From Deltaproteobacteria bacterium (GTDB taxonomy: Bacteria; Desulfobacterota; Syntrophia; Syntrophales; UBA8958): a stretch of 50,796 nucleotides of DNA. The first letter of the stretch is position 1; every line of letters starts with the position of its first letter. The translations under genes and the position numbers were made by a program. The DNA is taken from contig JAPLJZ010000159.1 in the NCBI GenBank assembly GCA_026388335.1, positions 1-50,796 of the forward strand, given 5' to 3'. This document shows positions 39,349 through 49,119 of the stretch, piece after piece. Under the pieces are notes generated by a model that searched no databases, had not been told where the DNA came from, and saw only the letters and a list, made by a program, of their open reading frames with translations.

Positions 39349-41343
39349 ATGAGCAAGGTATTCCAATTGAAAGTGGAAGACGGCATCGGCGTGGCGACAT
39401 TCGACGTTGCCGGTGACGCCATGAACACCTGGACGGAGGCGGCCTTTACGAGTTTTGCCGAACTTATGGGGGAACTGGAGAAAGAGAAAGCCCTGAAGGG
39501 GATTATCTTCATTTCCGGGAAGCCCGATAATTTTTTTGCCGGGGCGAATCTCAAGATGATCGCTGACCTCGTGAAACCGGATGAGGTGCGGGAGGTCCTT
39601 GAACTTTTCCATGGAGCGTTCCGGAAACTAAACGATCTGAAGCTGCCTATTTTGGCGGCCATTCATGGCCACTGCCTCGGCGGCGGTCTCGAATTCGCCC
39701 TGGCCTGTACAGCCCGCATCGCCAAAGAGGGGAAGACGACCCTCATCGGTCTTCCCGAATGTAATGTGGGCCTCTTTCCCGGCGGCGGCGGTACGCAGCG
39801 TCTGCCCCGGCTGATCGGGTATCCAGCCATCGAACTGATCCTGAAGGGGACCATGCTACCGGCGGCGAAGGCCTTCGATCTGGGGATTATCGACCGTCTC
39901 ATTCCTGCGGATACCGATCTCCTGGGGGTCGCCAAGGCTTTTATCCGGGAGATGATTGCCGGAACGGCCAATCTGAAAAGACCAGAGCATGATTTTTCCC
40001 AACTGGACGAGATCATCGAGATGGCCCGTCAGGCAGTTTTTAAGGTGACCCGGGGACGCGCCCTGCCTGCCCCCCTGCTGGCCCTGAAATCCATTCAGGA
40101 CGGCCTCAAGGTTCCCTTGGCGGAAGGACTGGAGATCGAAAAGGCGAACTTCGTCGATGTCGTTATGTCTAATGAGGCCAAGGGGAGTATCAATACCTTC
40201 TTCATCAAGACCCTGACGGACAAGCCCAAGGCGATGATGACCAGGGGATTTACGCCCAAGCCTCTGAAGAAGGCCGCCGTCCTGGGCTTTGGGACAATGG
40301 GCAGAGGGATAGTCATCGATATTATTAGGAATATGCAGGTGCCCGTGGTCGTGAAAGACATTCCCGAGGCCTTGGGGCCGGGGAAGGCCTTCGTCCGGAA
40401 GATCCTTGACGGGATGGCGGAGAAAAAACGTCTCAAAGGCGCCGTGGACGATTACATGAAACTCATCATTACCACCACCGAATACGGGGCGGAGTTTAAG
40501 GATGTGGATATTGTCGTCGAGGCGGTCTTCGAGGATCTGAAAATCAAACAGCAGGTCTATCAGGAACTCTGTCAGGTGATTCCGGAGGATTGTGTCGTGG
40601 CGAGTAACACCTCTTCCCTCGCCATCAAGTCCATGGCCGGTCTGGTAACGAAACCGGAACGCTTCGGCGGCCTCCATTTCTTCTCTCCCGTCTGGCTGAT
40701 GCAGCTTGTGGAGGTTATCCGGGGGGATCAGACGAGCCAGGAGACAGTGGATAACCTCCTGAACTTTGCCGCGGCCATCAAGAAACGCCCCATCGTCTGC
40801 CGGGACAATGCGGGTTTCGTCGTGAACGCCCTCCTGTTCCCCATGCTACTCGAGACGTTCAAGTATATCGAGGAGGGCAATGCCATTGAAAAGGTCGATC
40901 GTGCCATGACGGCCTTCGGTATGCCCGTCGGCCCCATCCGTCTGACCGACGAGGTCGGCATCGATGTGCCTTACAAGATATTTAAGGGAATGGGGATCCG
41001 CCAGGAGACCCTGGCCAATGTTGTCGAAGCGGGGCGCATGGGATTGAAGAAATCCGGGAAAGGATTCTTCCTGAAAGACGGTAGCGTCGATCCGGAGATT
41101 CTGCCCCTTATCGCCAGGAAAGAAACCCGGGAATTGACCCCAGAACAAATTCAGGAAGGCCTTCTCGAAGCAATGGTCAAGACGGGAAAAGACCTTTTGG
41201 ACAGAAAGGTCGTCGATAACGTGCGGATGATCGACGTCGGCATGATCTGGGGCGTTGGCTTCCCGGCGGACAAGGGTGGCCCGATGAAGTGGGCGGACCT
41301 GACCGGCATGAGCCGGCGCTTGTTTGGTAAAAACTTCTATTAA
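39349..41343 (+). CDS. fadJ: Bifunctional enoyl-CoA hydratase/3-hydroxyacyl-CoA dehydrogenase (FadJ/FadB-like)
   Basis: 664 residues. The crotonase half (1 to about 190) has GKPDNFFAGANLKMI (oxyanion), HCLGGGLEFALAC with the first catalytic Glu and GLPECNVGLFPGGGGTQRLP with the second. The dehydrogenase half starts KKAAVLGFGTMGRGI near 310 and has the catalytic pair His and Glu in GGLHFFSPVWLMQLVEVIRG, then RDNAGFVVNALLFPML. It hydrates and oxidises acyl-CoA in beta-oxidation, or runs in reverse for reduction. It is shorter than E. coli FadB/FadJ (714-729). No thiolase or acyl-CoA dehydrogenase is beside it. A terminator follows. Confidence 0.92.
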   Translation: MSKVFQLKVEDGIGVATFDVAGDAMNTWTEAAFTSFAELMGELEKEKALKGIIFISGKPDNFFAGANLKMIADLVKPDEVREVLELFHGAFRKLNDLKLPILAAIHGHCLGGGLEFALACTARIAKEGKTTLIGLPECNVGLFPGGGGTQRLPRLIGYPAIELILKGTMLPAAKAFDLGIIDRLIPADTDLLGVAKAFIREMIAGTANLKRPEHDFSQLDEIIEMARQAVFKVTRGRALPAPLLALKSIQDGLKVPLAEGLEIEKANFVDVVMSNEAKGSINTFFIKTLTDKPKAMMTRGFTPKPLKKAAVLGFGTMGRGIVIDIIRNMQVPVVVKDIPEALGPGKAFVRKILDGMAEKKRLKGAVDDYMKLIITTTEYGAEFKDVDIVVEAVFEDLKIKQQVYQELCQVIPEDCVVASNTSSLAIKSMAGLVTKPERFGGLHFFSPVWLMQLVEVIRGDQTSQETVDNLLNFAAAIKKRPIVCRDNAGFVVNALLFPMLLETFKYIEEGNAIEKVDRAMTAFGMPVGPIRLTDEVGIDVPYKIFKGMGIRQETLANVVEAGRMGLKKSGKGFFLKDGSVDPEILPLIARKETRELTPEQIQEGLLEAMVKTGKDLLDRKVVDNVRMIDVGMIWGVGFPADKGGPMKWADLTGMSRRLFGKNFY

Positions 41344-41351
41344 AAAACTTG

Positions 41352-41384
41352 GCGCCTTTCCACCGTTGGGCGGTGGAAGGGCGC
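41352..41384 (+). terminator. Intrinsic terminator of the FadJ-like gene
   Basis: GCGCCTTTCCACC pairs with GGTGGAAGGGCGC (one G-T pair) around a short loop, 8 bases after the stop, followed by TTCTTGTGTT. Its presence argues against the next gene starting further upstream than about 41400. Confidence 0.8.
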
Positions 41385-41434
41385 TTCTTGTGTTACCTAA
41401 CCTGTTCCCTTTGCTAAAAAATATACAACCTTTT

Positions 41435-44400
41435 ATGCAAGACAAGCACAAGACAAAGCAGCAATTGATCGAGGAACTGGTATCCCTGCGGGCCCAGTTT
41501 GAACTGAGGGAAAACGGTCGCGAGGACACGATCCGTTCCGAGGCTAATCCGATCATCGCTACGAAACTCTATGCCATGATCTTCGATCAATTCCCTCTCG
41601 GTATCTCTGTGATCCGGAAAGACGGATTCTTCATCTATGTCAATCCCGCTTTCGTCAGCTTGACCGGTTATACGCTCCCGGATATTGATAAGGAGAAAAA
41701 ATGGTTTCAAACGGCCTATCCGGATAAGGAATACCGGCGCAAGGCCCTGTATGCCTGGGTCAAGTATCAGACTCAGCAGATAATTACCGAAAAAATATTT
41801 CAAGTCACCTGTAAAAATGGAAAGAAGAAATCCATAGAATTCAATATGATTACCGTTACAGGCGGAACAGTGATTTCCATACTGACGGACGTCACAGGTT
41901 GCGGCGAAGCTGAGGAATTACTCAGGGAGAAAGAAGAGCAGTGGCGGCTGCTGTTGGATACCATGAACGAAGGATTCATCACCGTGAATGAATCGGGTAT
42001 TCCCGTCTTTGTCAATCAGCGCTTCTGTGAAATGACGGGCTATACGCAGGAGGAACTCATTGGTCGTCCCGTATCTGCTTACCTGGATGCTGAAAATCTC
42101 CGCACCTTTCAATCGGAATTTTCTCAGCGATCAAATGGGCGTTTAAGCCCCTATGAGATTGTCTTAAAGCGTAAGGACGGCAGCCCCATGTATTTTCTCA
42201 TGTCTCCCCGACCGCTTTACGACAGCAGCGGGCGGTTTGCGGGCAGCTTCGGGACCTGCATGGATATCACGGAACGAAAAGCGATGGAGAAGGCGCTTAA
42301 GGAAAGCGAGGAGAAATTTGCCGTAGCTTTCTATGAAAGCGCCATCCCGATGGCCATGACAACCATCAAGGACGGTCGATATGTTGATGTAAATGAGGCC
42401 TTCGCGAAAACCATGGGCCTTACCCGAGGAGAAATTATTGGAAACACTTCTATCGGCATTGGATATATAACAGCGGAACAAAGATCGGTTTTTCTAAGCG
42501 AACTCAACGAAAAAGGATACGTGGAAAACCTTGAGTTACAGGTGAGAACTAAGGACGGAGAGGTAAGATATGGACTGTTTAACTCAACACGAATAAGTAT
42601 CGCCAATGAAGATTATTTTCTGACAATGGTTACAGATATCACCGATAAGAAACACTTGGAGGAGTCGTTGCGGGAAAGCGAGAATAAGTACCGAACGATC
42701 GTGGAAAATACCAACGATGCGATCTACATCAACGATTTCGAGGGGAATATTCTTGATGTGAACGACAACGCATGCCGGATGGTCGGCTACGAGCGGGATG
42801 AACTTGTCGGCGCCAATCTCGTAAAGATCGACGAGGATTGGCGTAGCCCGGTAAATGTGGATCTCGATGTGCTTCTTGCGGATGACAGAAATGTTTTCGA
42901 GCGGGAAAATATTCGCAAGGATGGATCGGTGATACCCGTGGAAGTCAGCGTGAAAGTCGTTAGTCGTGAGGGGAAAGGCATCGTAAATGCATTTGTGAGG
43001 AACATCTCCAAACGAAAGCGGGTGGAGGAGGCGCTGCGGGAACGGAAAGAGCGACTGAAAAAACTGGCCGATAACCTGCCCGGCGTCGTTTATCAGTTCT
43101 ATATTCGCAAGAATGGCGATATGGGACTTTACTATGTGTCGGAACGATCACAGGAAATCCTGGGAGTTGACAATAATCCGGATGATTTCTTTGCACATGC
43201 GTCAGCATGTGTTCCTGTAGAGGACAAGTCAAGGTTACTGGAATCTATCCAGCAAGCCGCACTCACCGTCAGCAAGTGGGAATATGAGGGCAGATTCATT
43301 ACGCCAATCGGGGAAGAGAGGTATATCCACGGTGTTTCCATTCCCGAGCAGCGCCCGGACGAGGTTGTTTTCAATGGGATGCTGCTGGATATTACCGAGC
43401 AAAAGCGTGCGGAGGATGCCCTCGAGGAAAGCAGGAAACGTTACCAGGACCTCATAGAAAGCATCAACGAAAGCGTTTGGGAGATCGACGCCACAGGCCG
43501 CTTTACCTACATAAGCCCAAGTATCGAGAAACTGATCGGATACGAACAGCGGGAAATAGTTGGGAGATTGCCGTATGAATTCGCATGGGCTAAGGATATG
43601 GAAAAGCTCAAAGAAGGCTTTTACGATTCCTTCGACACTCATTATTCCTTCGATTCTGTCGCGGGAATAATTGTTCATAAACGGGGCGTTCATGTTGCCG
43701 TGGAAGTCAGCGGTAATCCTTTCTACGTCAAAGAAGGCCTCTTTGGCGGCTACCGGGGAATTATGCGGGATATTTCAGAGATAAAGAGGCTCCAGGAAGA
43801 AATGATCAAGTCCCAGAAGCTCGAATCCATAGGGACCCTGGCGGGAGGTGTTGCCCACGATTTCAATAATCTTTTGATGGGCATCCTCGGTTATATCGGA
43901 CTGGCCAAATTAAACGCCCAGCAAGAGATGGTTGTCGAAAGAAGTCTAAGTAAGGCGGAAGAATCGTGTATGCGTGCCAAGGAGCTTGCCCAGCGCCTAC
44001 TTACCTTTTCCCGGGGCGGAGATCCCCTGATGAAACCCATAGATATTAGAGATGCGGTTCGCGAATCCGTGAAATTGGTCCTCAGCGGATCCAATATCCA
44101 ATGCCGGTATTATCTGGCAAAACATCTCCATCCCGTCCGGGCGGATGAAGCGCAGATCAGACAGGCTATCGGCAACATTATCATCAATGCCGTGGAAGCT
44201 TCTCCGGCAGGGGGGTCAATTTCTGTCAAGGGGGAAAACGTCCATTACCGAAGAAAGGCAGAGAAACCTTTTATAAAACTCACGATTTCCGATCGCGGTA
44301 AAGGTATCTCTAAGGAATCTTTAAGAAGTATATTCGATCCCTATTTTACGACCAAAGACATGGGATCTTTGAAAGGAACAGGGTTGGGGCTCTCGATCAG

Positions 44401-44935
44401 CTATTCTATCATTAAGAAGCACGGTGGTGATATTACTGTACAATCAGAGGTTGGCAAAGGAACATCCGTTAGCATTTATCTGCCGGCATACGGGGATATT
44501 ACGCAAGTTAAGGGCACTGTAAAGGAGGAGTCCCCGATTTCAGGACGGCCCGAAGCATCTGTCAAACGCATCCTCGTGATGGACGATGAGGCATTGATCC
44601 GGTCCTTCATGGAGGATACTATGTCCTTTCTCGGATATGACGTTACTACCTGCGATGAGGGGTCCAAAGCGGTGGAGATGTATCGAGAGGCCATGGCATC
44701 ACGGCCATATGACCTTGTTGTCCTCGATTTGACCGTCCGGGGCGGTATGGGGGGCCAGGACACTATCCAACGGTTGCTTGATGTTGATCCGGCGGTCACG
44801 GCAATTATTTGCAGTGGTTACACCGATGACCCGGTTATATCTCACTGCGGCGCCTATGGTTTTAAAGAGGCGTGGGTTAAACCAGTCTCCATAGACCAGA
44901 TAAAAACGACGCTGAAAACCATCCTCAATAAATAG
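41435..44935 (+). CDS. Six-PAS hybrid sensor histidine kinase with receiver domain
   Basis: 1166 residues, no membrane segments. Six PAS-type domains in a row (about FDQFPLGISVI, LLDTMNEGFITV, FYESAIPMAMTT, IVENTNDAIYIN, LADNLPGVVYQF, LIESINESVWEI), then HisKA with the phospho-His in LAGGVAHDFNNLLMGILGYI, an ATPase domain (INAVEASPAGGSISV, DRGKGIS, GTGLGLSISYSI), and a C-terminal receiver with ILVMDDEALIRS, acceptor Asp in LVVLDLTVRGGMGG, and AWVKPVS. It senses cytoplasmic signals. No partner regulator gene is adjacent, so output probably goes through a phosphotransfer to an unlinked protein. Start Met is uncertain: no clear ribosome site, and the frame is open upstream through the terminator. 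Confidence 0.88.
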   Translation: MQDKHKTKQQLIEELVSLRAQFELRENGREDTIRSEANPIIATKLYAMIFDQFPLGISVIRKDGFFIYVNPAFVSLTGYTLPDIDKEKKWFQTAYPDKEYRRKALYAWVKYQTQQIITEKIFQVTCKNGKKKSIEFNMITVTGGTVISILTDVTGCGEAEELLREKEEQWRLLLDTMNEGFITVNESGIPVFVNQRFCEMTGYTQEELIGRPVSAYLDAENLRTFQSEFSQRSNGRLSPYEIVLKRKDGSPMYFLMSPRPLYDSSGRFAGSFGTCMDITERKAMEKALKESEEKFAVAFYESAIPMAMTTIKDGRYVDVNEAFAKTMGLTRGEIIGNTSIGIGYITAEQRSVFLSELNEKGYVENLELQVRTKDGEVRYGLFNSTRISIANEDYFLTMVTDITDKKHLEESLRESENKYRTIVENTNDAIYINDFEGNILDVNDNACRMVGYERDELVGANLVKIDEDWRSPVNVDLDVLLADDRNVFERENIRKDGSVIPVEVSVKVVSREGKGIVNAFVRNISKRKRVEEALRERKERLKKLADNLPGVVYQFYIRKNGDMGLYYVSERSQEILGVDNNPDDFFAHASACVPVEDKSRLLESIQQAALTVSKWEYEGRFITPIGEERYIHGVSIPEQRPDEVVFNGMLLDITEQKRAEDALEESRKRYQDLIESINESVWEIDATGRFTYISPSIEKLIGYEQREIVGRLPYEFAWAKDMEKLKEGFYDSFDTHYSFDSVAGIIVHKRGVHVAVEVSGNPFYVKEGLFGGYRGIMRDISEIKRLQEEMIKSQKLESIGTLAGGVAHDFNNLLMGILGYIGLAKLNAQQEMVVERSLSKAEESCMRAKELAQRLLTFSRGGDPLMKPIDIRDAVRESVKLVLSGSNIQCRYYLAKHLHPVRADEAQIRQAIGNIIINAVEASPAGGSISVKGENVHYRRKAEKPFIKLTISDRGKGISKESLRSIFDPYFTTKDMGSLKGTGLGLSISYSIIKKHGGDITVQSEVGKGTSVSIYLPAYGDITQVKGTVKEESPISGRPEASVKRILVMDDEALIRSFMEDTMSFLGYDVTTCDEGSKAVEMYREAMASRPYDLVVLDLTVRGGMGGQDTIQRLLDVDPAVTAIICSGYTDDPVISHCGAYGFKEAWVKPVSIDQIKTTLKTILNK

Positions 44936-44936
44936 T

Positions 44937-45242
44937 CTATTTCTGATACCGGCGCATAATCCCCCATACCTCGGAGCAGGCCCGTTGGTAGACAGGTTCA
45001 TCGACCGAATCCTTGAAGTTCGTATAATCCATTTCTTCTGTATACTTTTTTAGCACATCCACCACTTCCTGGCGGGGAAGCAGCGTCCGGTATAAGTAAT
45101 CGCGGTTGGTTGTCTTCGTAACCTTGGCGCCGGGAAAGAGATTCCGGATATGATCGGGAAACCGGGAGCGGACGATCAGTGTATCCGGGTCGCGGAAGTC
45201 CTGAATGATAGACAGAAATCCTTTATTAGTGAAAACCCACAT
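44937..45242 (-). CDS. Conserved hypothetical protein, ParA-linked
   Basis: 101 residues beginning MWVFTNKGFLSIIQDFRDPDTLIVRSRFPDHIRNLF and ending with RACSEVWGIMRRYQ. MWxFTxxGFxSxxQxxxDPDxLxVRSR is a pattern I have seen in small unannotated bacterial proteins, but I know no function. It starts nine bases after the ParA-like gene stop, so it is co-transcribed. No signal or membrane segment. It converges tail to tail with the hybrid kinase gene, one base apart. Confidence 0.7.
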   Translation of the reverse strand: MWVFTNKGFLSIIQDFRDPDTLIVRSRFPDHIRNLFPGAKVTKTTNRDYLYRTLLPRQEVVDVLKKYTEEMDYTNFKDSVDEPVYQRACSEVWGIMRRYQK

Positions 45243-45251
45243 ATATTGTCC

Positions 45252-46052
45252 TTATTTATATGCCTTCCGGCGCTTTCTTCCGGAAGCAGGAGGTGGTGGC
45301 TGTTCCCGTGCCACGATTTCCTCGGCCAGGGCGAGGTAATCCTCGGCGCCGTAGCTTTTCGGGGCGTAAGCGAAGATCGTCTGGCCGTAGCCGGGGGCCT
45401 CGGCGAGACTGATATTTTCCCGAATGATCGTCTGGAAAAGCTTGTTGCCGAAGCGTTCGCTGATGATTTCGATGATGCCCTTGTTGAGTTTTTTCCGGGC
45501 GTCGTAACGGGTGCCGATGATCCCGGTAATCTCCAGATCTTTGTTGAGGCGCTTCTTGACCGTGTCGATCGTCTCGATGAGCTTGCTCATTCCCTTGAGG
45601 GCTAAAAATTCGGTCTGTAAGGGGATATAAATCTCCTGGGCGGCGGTGAGGGCGTTGAGGGTCAGGATGCCGAGGGACGGCGGGCAATCCACAAGGATAA
45701 AGTCATAGTTGTCCGTCTGGCCCAGGGCCTCCCGCAGGAGAAATTCCCGGCCTGGAACCCCGGCCAGCTCCATTTCCAGCCCCGCAAGATCGAGGGAGGA
45801 AGGAATCACCGCGAGCCCGTCTAGCTGGAGAACGACATCAGCGATCCGGCGGTTGCCCTTGAAGACGTCGTAGATGGTCTGTGTGAGTTCATGTGCCTGT
45901 ATCCCCAGACAGTAAGTTAGATGCGCCTGGGGGTCGAGGTCGACGAGCAGGACCTTTTTCCCGATTTTTTCCATTCCTGCGGCGATATTCAGGGTGCAGG
46001 TTGTTTTCCCGACGCCGCCCTTCTGATTGCATAAGGCGATGATCTTGCTCAT
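45252..46052 (-). CDS. ParA/Soj-family ATPase
   Basis: 266 residues. Deviant Walker A KIIALCNQKGGVGKTTCTLNIAAG, Walker A' VLLVDLDPQAHLTYCLG and Walker B YDFILVDCPPSLGILTLNAL with IGTRYDARKKLNKGI and PGYGQTIFAYAPKSYGAEDY are fully ParA-type. It hydrolyses ATP and positions cargo on the nucleoid or membrane. No parB gene or parS site is nearby, and the partners are an SPFH and a zinc-ribbon protein, so the cargo is probably not the chromosome origin. The Lys-rich tail (GRKRRKAYK) may bind DNA or lipid. Start MSKII follows TGGAGGACTC. Confidence 0.88.
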   Translation of the reverse strand: MSKIIALCNQKGGVGKTTCTLNIAAGMEKIGKKVLLVDLDPQAHLTYCLGIQAHELTQTIYDVFKGNRRIADVVLQLDGLAVIPSSLDLAGLEMELAGVPGREFLLREALGQTDNYDFILVDCPPSLGILTLNALTAAQEIYIPLQTEFLALKGMSKLIETIDTVKKRLNKDLEITGIIGTRYDARKKLNKGIIEIISERFGNKLFQTIIRENISLAEAPGYGQTIFAYAPKSYGAEDYLALAEEIVAREQPPPPASGRKRRKAYK

Positions 46053-46071
46053 GAGTCCTCCATATGTTTTT

Positions 46072-47289
46072 TTACATGAAGGCGCCAAAGGTCAGCGCGT
46101 TCCTGTCCAAGACGACCTTCATTTTTTCATGAATCAATTCCCGGCCTTTTTCGACAAAAGGTTGATAAACCAGGCGAGACTCTTCAATGTTGATTTGCAT
46201 ACGACTGAGATTTGCGAAAAACATCCGTTTATCCGTCACGATGTTGCTCAGGGTAATGGCAACGCTTTCCACCGCTTCCTTCAGGGGCAGGGTTGCCGGG
46301 TAAACGGGTTGTGTCGGAATCGTTTCCAGGTAATCATCATCGGGCTGGCAAATGGTTATCTGGCGCGCCCATCTCAGAAAGAGGGCGGGGTTGATCTTGA
46401 ATGCCGGGGCCCAGAAGAAGACCTGCTTTTCTTCCATGGCGGGCGTGACGGGCTTGGGAAGGTTGGCGATACGGACCAGATCGGCAAGCGAGGCTAAGGG
46501 AATCCCGTCGAAACGGAGTTTCATGCGCCAGAAGGGCAAATAACGAAGCTGGGTTCCAGAACCTTCCATGACGGCAAAAGGGATACTCTGAAGAGATGTG
46601 CCTTCACAGGACCATATGGATTGGCAGTTCTTGCAGGTCATCAGCAGGGTGTCCTTTGCCCCTTGCAGATCCTGACCGCAGTGGGGACAAAGGGTGGCGA
46701 TAAACCGGGTGTGGTCCCGCTCCGATGGGTTAAGGACGGGGTACATCCTGCTGTCGTCGTCCGTCCATGGCACAACCGGTCTCTGATCGAAAGCATCATG
46801 TAAGGCATTGTTTTTCAAGATCATGGGGGTGTAGATGAGACTGACGGTGTCGCCGATGAAAATGTCGTGGGACTGGGCTCCTGTTGCCGGGATGCCTTGG
46901 GGAAGTACCTGTTCCGCCTTCAGGGTTGGCCGGAGGAACCTGCCCGGCGTATCCGGGGTGAGAAACCTCAGCTTCATGGCCTGAGGGCGTACCCCCAGAG
47001 AAGGAACCAGGCCTTTGAGGGGAAGTGCCTTGAGGCTCGTATCGAGATAGCGGTTTGTGGTCTCCAGGGGATTGATAGTGTAAGCGAGGCCGCGGATCCG
47101 CCAGTAGGGCATATAGATGAGGTTATCCGCGGCAGCAGCGGGAATATAGTAGTGAAAAGGACCGGTCGAAACAATGAACAAGCGGGTTCGGCAGAAGGTG
47201 CAGTCCAGCAGGCGGTCTGTTTCCTCCATGATTACGGGCCCCCCGCACTGGGGGCATTGATGCTGAATCTGCCAGTTAGATCCGTTCAC
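46072..47289 (-). CDS. Double zinc-ribbon protein of unknown function
   Basis: 405 residues from a GTG inside the end of the SPFH gene. Zinc ribbons are at HQCPQCGGPVI with LDCTFCRTRL (N-terminal) and TLCPHCGQDLQ with MTCKNCQSIW (middle). Each is followed by a stretch like IYMPYWRIRGLAYTIN and LRYLPFWRMKLRFDGI, so the protein is two repeats of ribbon plus a P-Y/F-W-R domain. No enzyme motif is visible. The 14-base overlap with the SPFH gene and the lack of its own ribosome site suggest coupling, and the 19-base gap to parA puts all in one operon. Confidence 0.75.
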   Translation of the reverse strand: MNGSNWQIQHQCPQCGGPVIMEETDRLLDCTFCRTRLFIVSTGPFHYYIPAAAADNLIYMPYWRIRGLAYTINPLETTNRYLDTSLKALPLKGLVPSLGVRPQAMKLRFLTPDTPGRFLRPTLKAEQVLPQGIPATGAQSHDIFIGDTVSLIYTPMILKNNALHDAFDQRPVVPWTDDDSRMYPVLNPSERDHTRFIATLCPHCGQDLQGAKDTLLMTCKNCQSIWSCEGTSLQSIPFAVMEGSGTQLRYLPFWRMKLRFDGIPLASLADLVRIANLPKPVTPAMEEKQVFFWAPAFKINPALFLRWARQITICQPDDDYLETIPTQPVYPATLPLKEAVESVAITLSNIVTDKRMFFANLSRMQINIEESRLVYQPFVEKGRELIHEKMKVVLDRNALTFGAFM

Positions 47290-48403
47290 CGCATTGGTTG
47301 CAGAACATGGAGTTAGAGATATTTTCCGTTCCGCACTTCAGGCATTTCTTTGGTTGAGGTTTTTGTTCCACCTGTTTGCCGCACTGGATGCAAAATATGG
47401 CCGTGGCGGGCAGGTTTTTCCCGCAATGAGGGCATTGCTGGAACACAAGGATCTGATGACCGCAACTGGGGCAGAATTTGGCTTCTTTGGTGATTGTCTG
47501 CTGGCAGTCCGGACAATGGAAGACCTCGACGGTGGGCGCTGCCGGCTGCGTCGGTGATGGCCGGAAGGCGTCAGCGAACATGGCGGGCATCATGAATCCC
47601 ATCCCCATGCCCATAGCGGCCCCCGTTTCTCCCTGATTCAGGGAGGCGTTTTCCAGAGCCATGGCGGCCTTCATTTTCAGCAGTTTATTCAGATCATCGA
47701 AGACGCCCAGCTTGCTTTTGTCGTCGATGGCCTTCTGTACCTCCGGAGGCGGGGTGATGGAGTTGATATACAACGACGTTAAACCAAGGCCAAACTGGTT
47801 GAAATCTTTTGTTAACATATCTTTAAGGCCGTCGGAGAGCTCATTGTAACGGGCAGGAAGATTGAAGATCGTATCAATTTTTTCCCCCATGAAGTCATTG
47901 AAACGGGAGACAATAACGCGATTCAGGTATTCGGAGATTGCTTCCGTGGTGTAGACGCCCTGGGTGCCGACGAGACTGTTGATAAACAGGATCGGTTGCA
48001 GAATCTGAATATTGAACACCCCGAAGGCCCGCAGACGGATCAGACCCAGCTCCGCATCACGAAAGGCAACGGGGTCCCTCGTTCCCCAAGTCAGGTTTGT
48101 GAACACCTTCAGATTGGCGAAATAGACCTCCGCCCGCAGGGGACTGGTCATGCCCCAGGGCAGGCTGAGGATCTTGGTAAGAACAGGAATGTTGGCCGTT
48201 TTCAGGGTGTGACGTCCCGGGCCGAAGGCGTCGTAGGCCTTGCCTTTATAAAAGAATACGGCCGCCTGGCTTTCCCGGACGGTCAGTTGTGCCCCCCACT
48301 TGATTTCTCCGGAGCCCTCCTGGGGAATTCTTTGCGCCATTTGTTTGCCCGATTCATCAAACCATTCGATTACTTCCAGAAAGACGACATTGTCTGTACC
48401 CAT
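47276..48403 (-). CDS. SPFH-domain protein with C-terminal zinc ribbons (YdjI-like)
   Basis: 375 residues. An SPFH/band-7 domain (about 1-260: LTVRESQAAVFFYKGKAYDA, TLKTANIPVLTKIL, RAEVYFANLKVFTNLTWGTR, VTT-like YTTEAISEYLNRVIVS, FGLGLTSLYINSITPPPEVQ) is followed by a Gly/Met/Ala hydrophobic stretch (TGAAMGMGMGFMMPAMFADA) and three zinc ribbons (HCPDCQQTITKEAKFCPSCG, CPHCGKNLPATAIFCIQCG, CLKCGTENISNSMFCNQCG). This matches the YdjI family, which sits in phage-shock-like membrane stress clusters. It may form a membrane scaffold. First gene of the operon with the ribbon protein and ParA. The start ATG is preceded by GGGGTGGAG. Confidence 0.85.
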   Translation of the reverse strand: MGTDNVVFLEVIEWFDESGKQMAQRIPQEGSGEIKWGAQLTVRESQAAVFFYKGKAYDAFGPGRHTLKTANIPVLTKILSLPWGMTSPLRAEVYFANLKVFTNLTWGTRDPVAFRDAELGLIRLRAFGVFNIQILQPILFINSLVGTQGVYTTEAISEYLNRVIVSRFNDFMGEKIDTIFNLPARYNELSDGLKDMLTKDFNQFGLGLTSLYINSITPPPEVQKAIDDKSKLGVFDDLNKLLKMKAAMALENASLNQGETGAAMGMGMGFMMPAMFADAFRPSPTQPAAPTVEVFHCPDCQQTITKEAKFCPSCGHQILVFQQCPHCGKNLPATAIFCIQCGKQVEQKPQPKKCLKCGTENISNSMFCNQCGERI

Positions 48404-48682
48404 GATCTCCACCCCTCACGTTTAAAGATTTCACGAATTTTATAGAGAAAGGACCGGGTCATGTCAAGGACAACCTATACTTGAGTGTGCGACAAAATCG
48501 GTGGTGGCATTGAAACCTTGATTTCTATCAACAATAATTGCAGGCATCTTTATTCTTAACTATGATATGAAACACCATATTCGTGGCTCGCGTTGATAAA
48601 TCGTGACGAATTGGCTAACATGGTGAAATCGTTCTTATTGTAAATGGATCAAGGCATTTTGGAAGAAGGGGGCTACTTTTTT

Positions 48683-48889
48683 ATGGGAGATGTGAAAGTG
48701 ATTCGCGAATTCAATGTCATTATCGAGAAAGATGAAGATGGATATTCTGTGGCTTCTGTTCCCGCCCTTCGTGGATGCCATACTCAGGCAAAGTCTCTGG
48801 ATGTTTTGATTAGGAGAGTCCGAGAGGCCATCGAGCTTTGTCTTGAGGTGGAAGAACCGGTATTGAATGAATTTGTAGGTGCGCGATGA
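48683..48889 (+). CDS. HicB-like antitoxin, orphan
   Basis: 68 residues: FNVIIEKDEDGYSVASVPAL, RGCHTQAKSLDVLIRRVREA and IELCLEVEE. This is the HicB-like partial RNase H-type fold (DxDGYxxxxPxLxGCxxQGxTxxEAxxxxxEAI). It lacks the DNA-binding C-terminal domain and no HicA toxin gene follows; the next 230 bases hold no convincing gene. Start MGDVKV is preferred (AAGAAGGGGG upstream); a further Met 13 codons earlier is possible. It may act on a toxin elsewhere or be a relic. The 279-bp gap before it shows nothing I recognise. Confidence 0.8.
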   Translation: MGDVKVIREFNVIIEKDEDGYSVASVPALRGCHTQAKSLDVLIRRVREAIELCLEVEEPVLNEFVGAR

Positions 48890-49119
48890 ACTACAAATGA
48901 TGCTTTGATGGCTGAATTGAAGGCCTATGAGCCATAGAAAAATATCAGGGTTCGGGATGCGTTTGTTTTAGCAGTGTCCTTCCTGAAAGGTAGCATGCCT
49001 GCTTTTCCCTTCCATACAACTGTTCAACCGGAAAGCCGCAACATAAAATTGTCATTTGATGGCTGATGAAGTATAAGAAATATCGAGTTGTTAAATAGAG
49101 GGGTATTTCTATACAAGCC

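Noticed and set aside
45252-46052. Chromosome partition locus (parAB) near an origin
   Set aside because: No ParB gene, no parS palindrome and no replication genes are nearby; the partners are SPFH and zinc-ribbon proteins.
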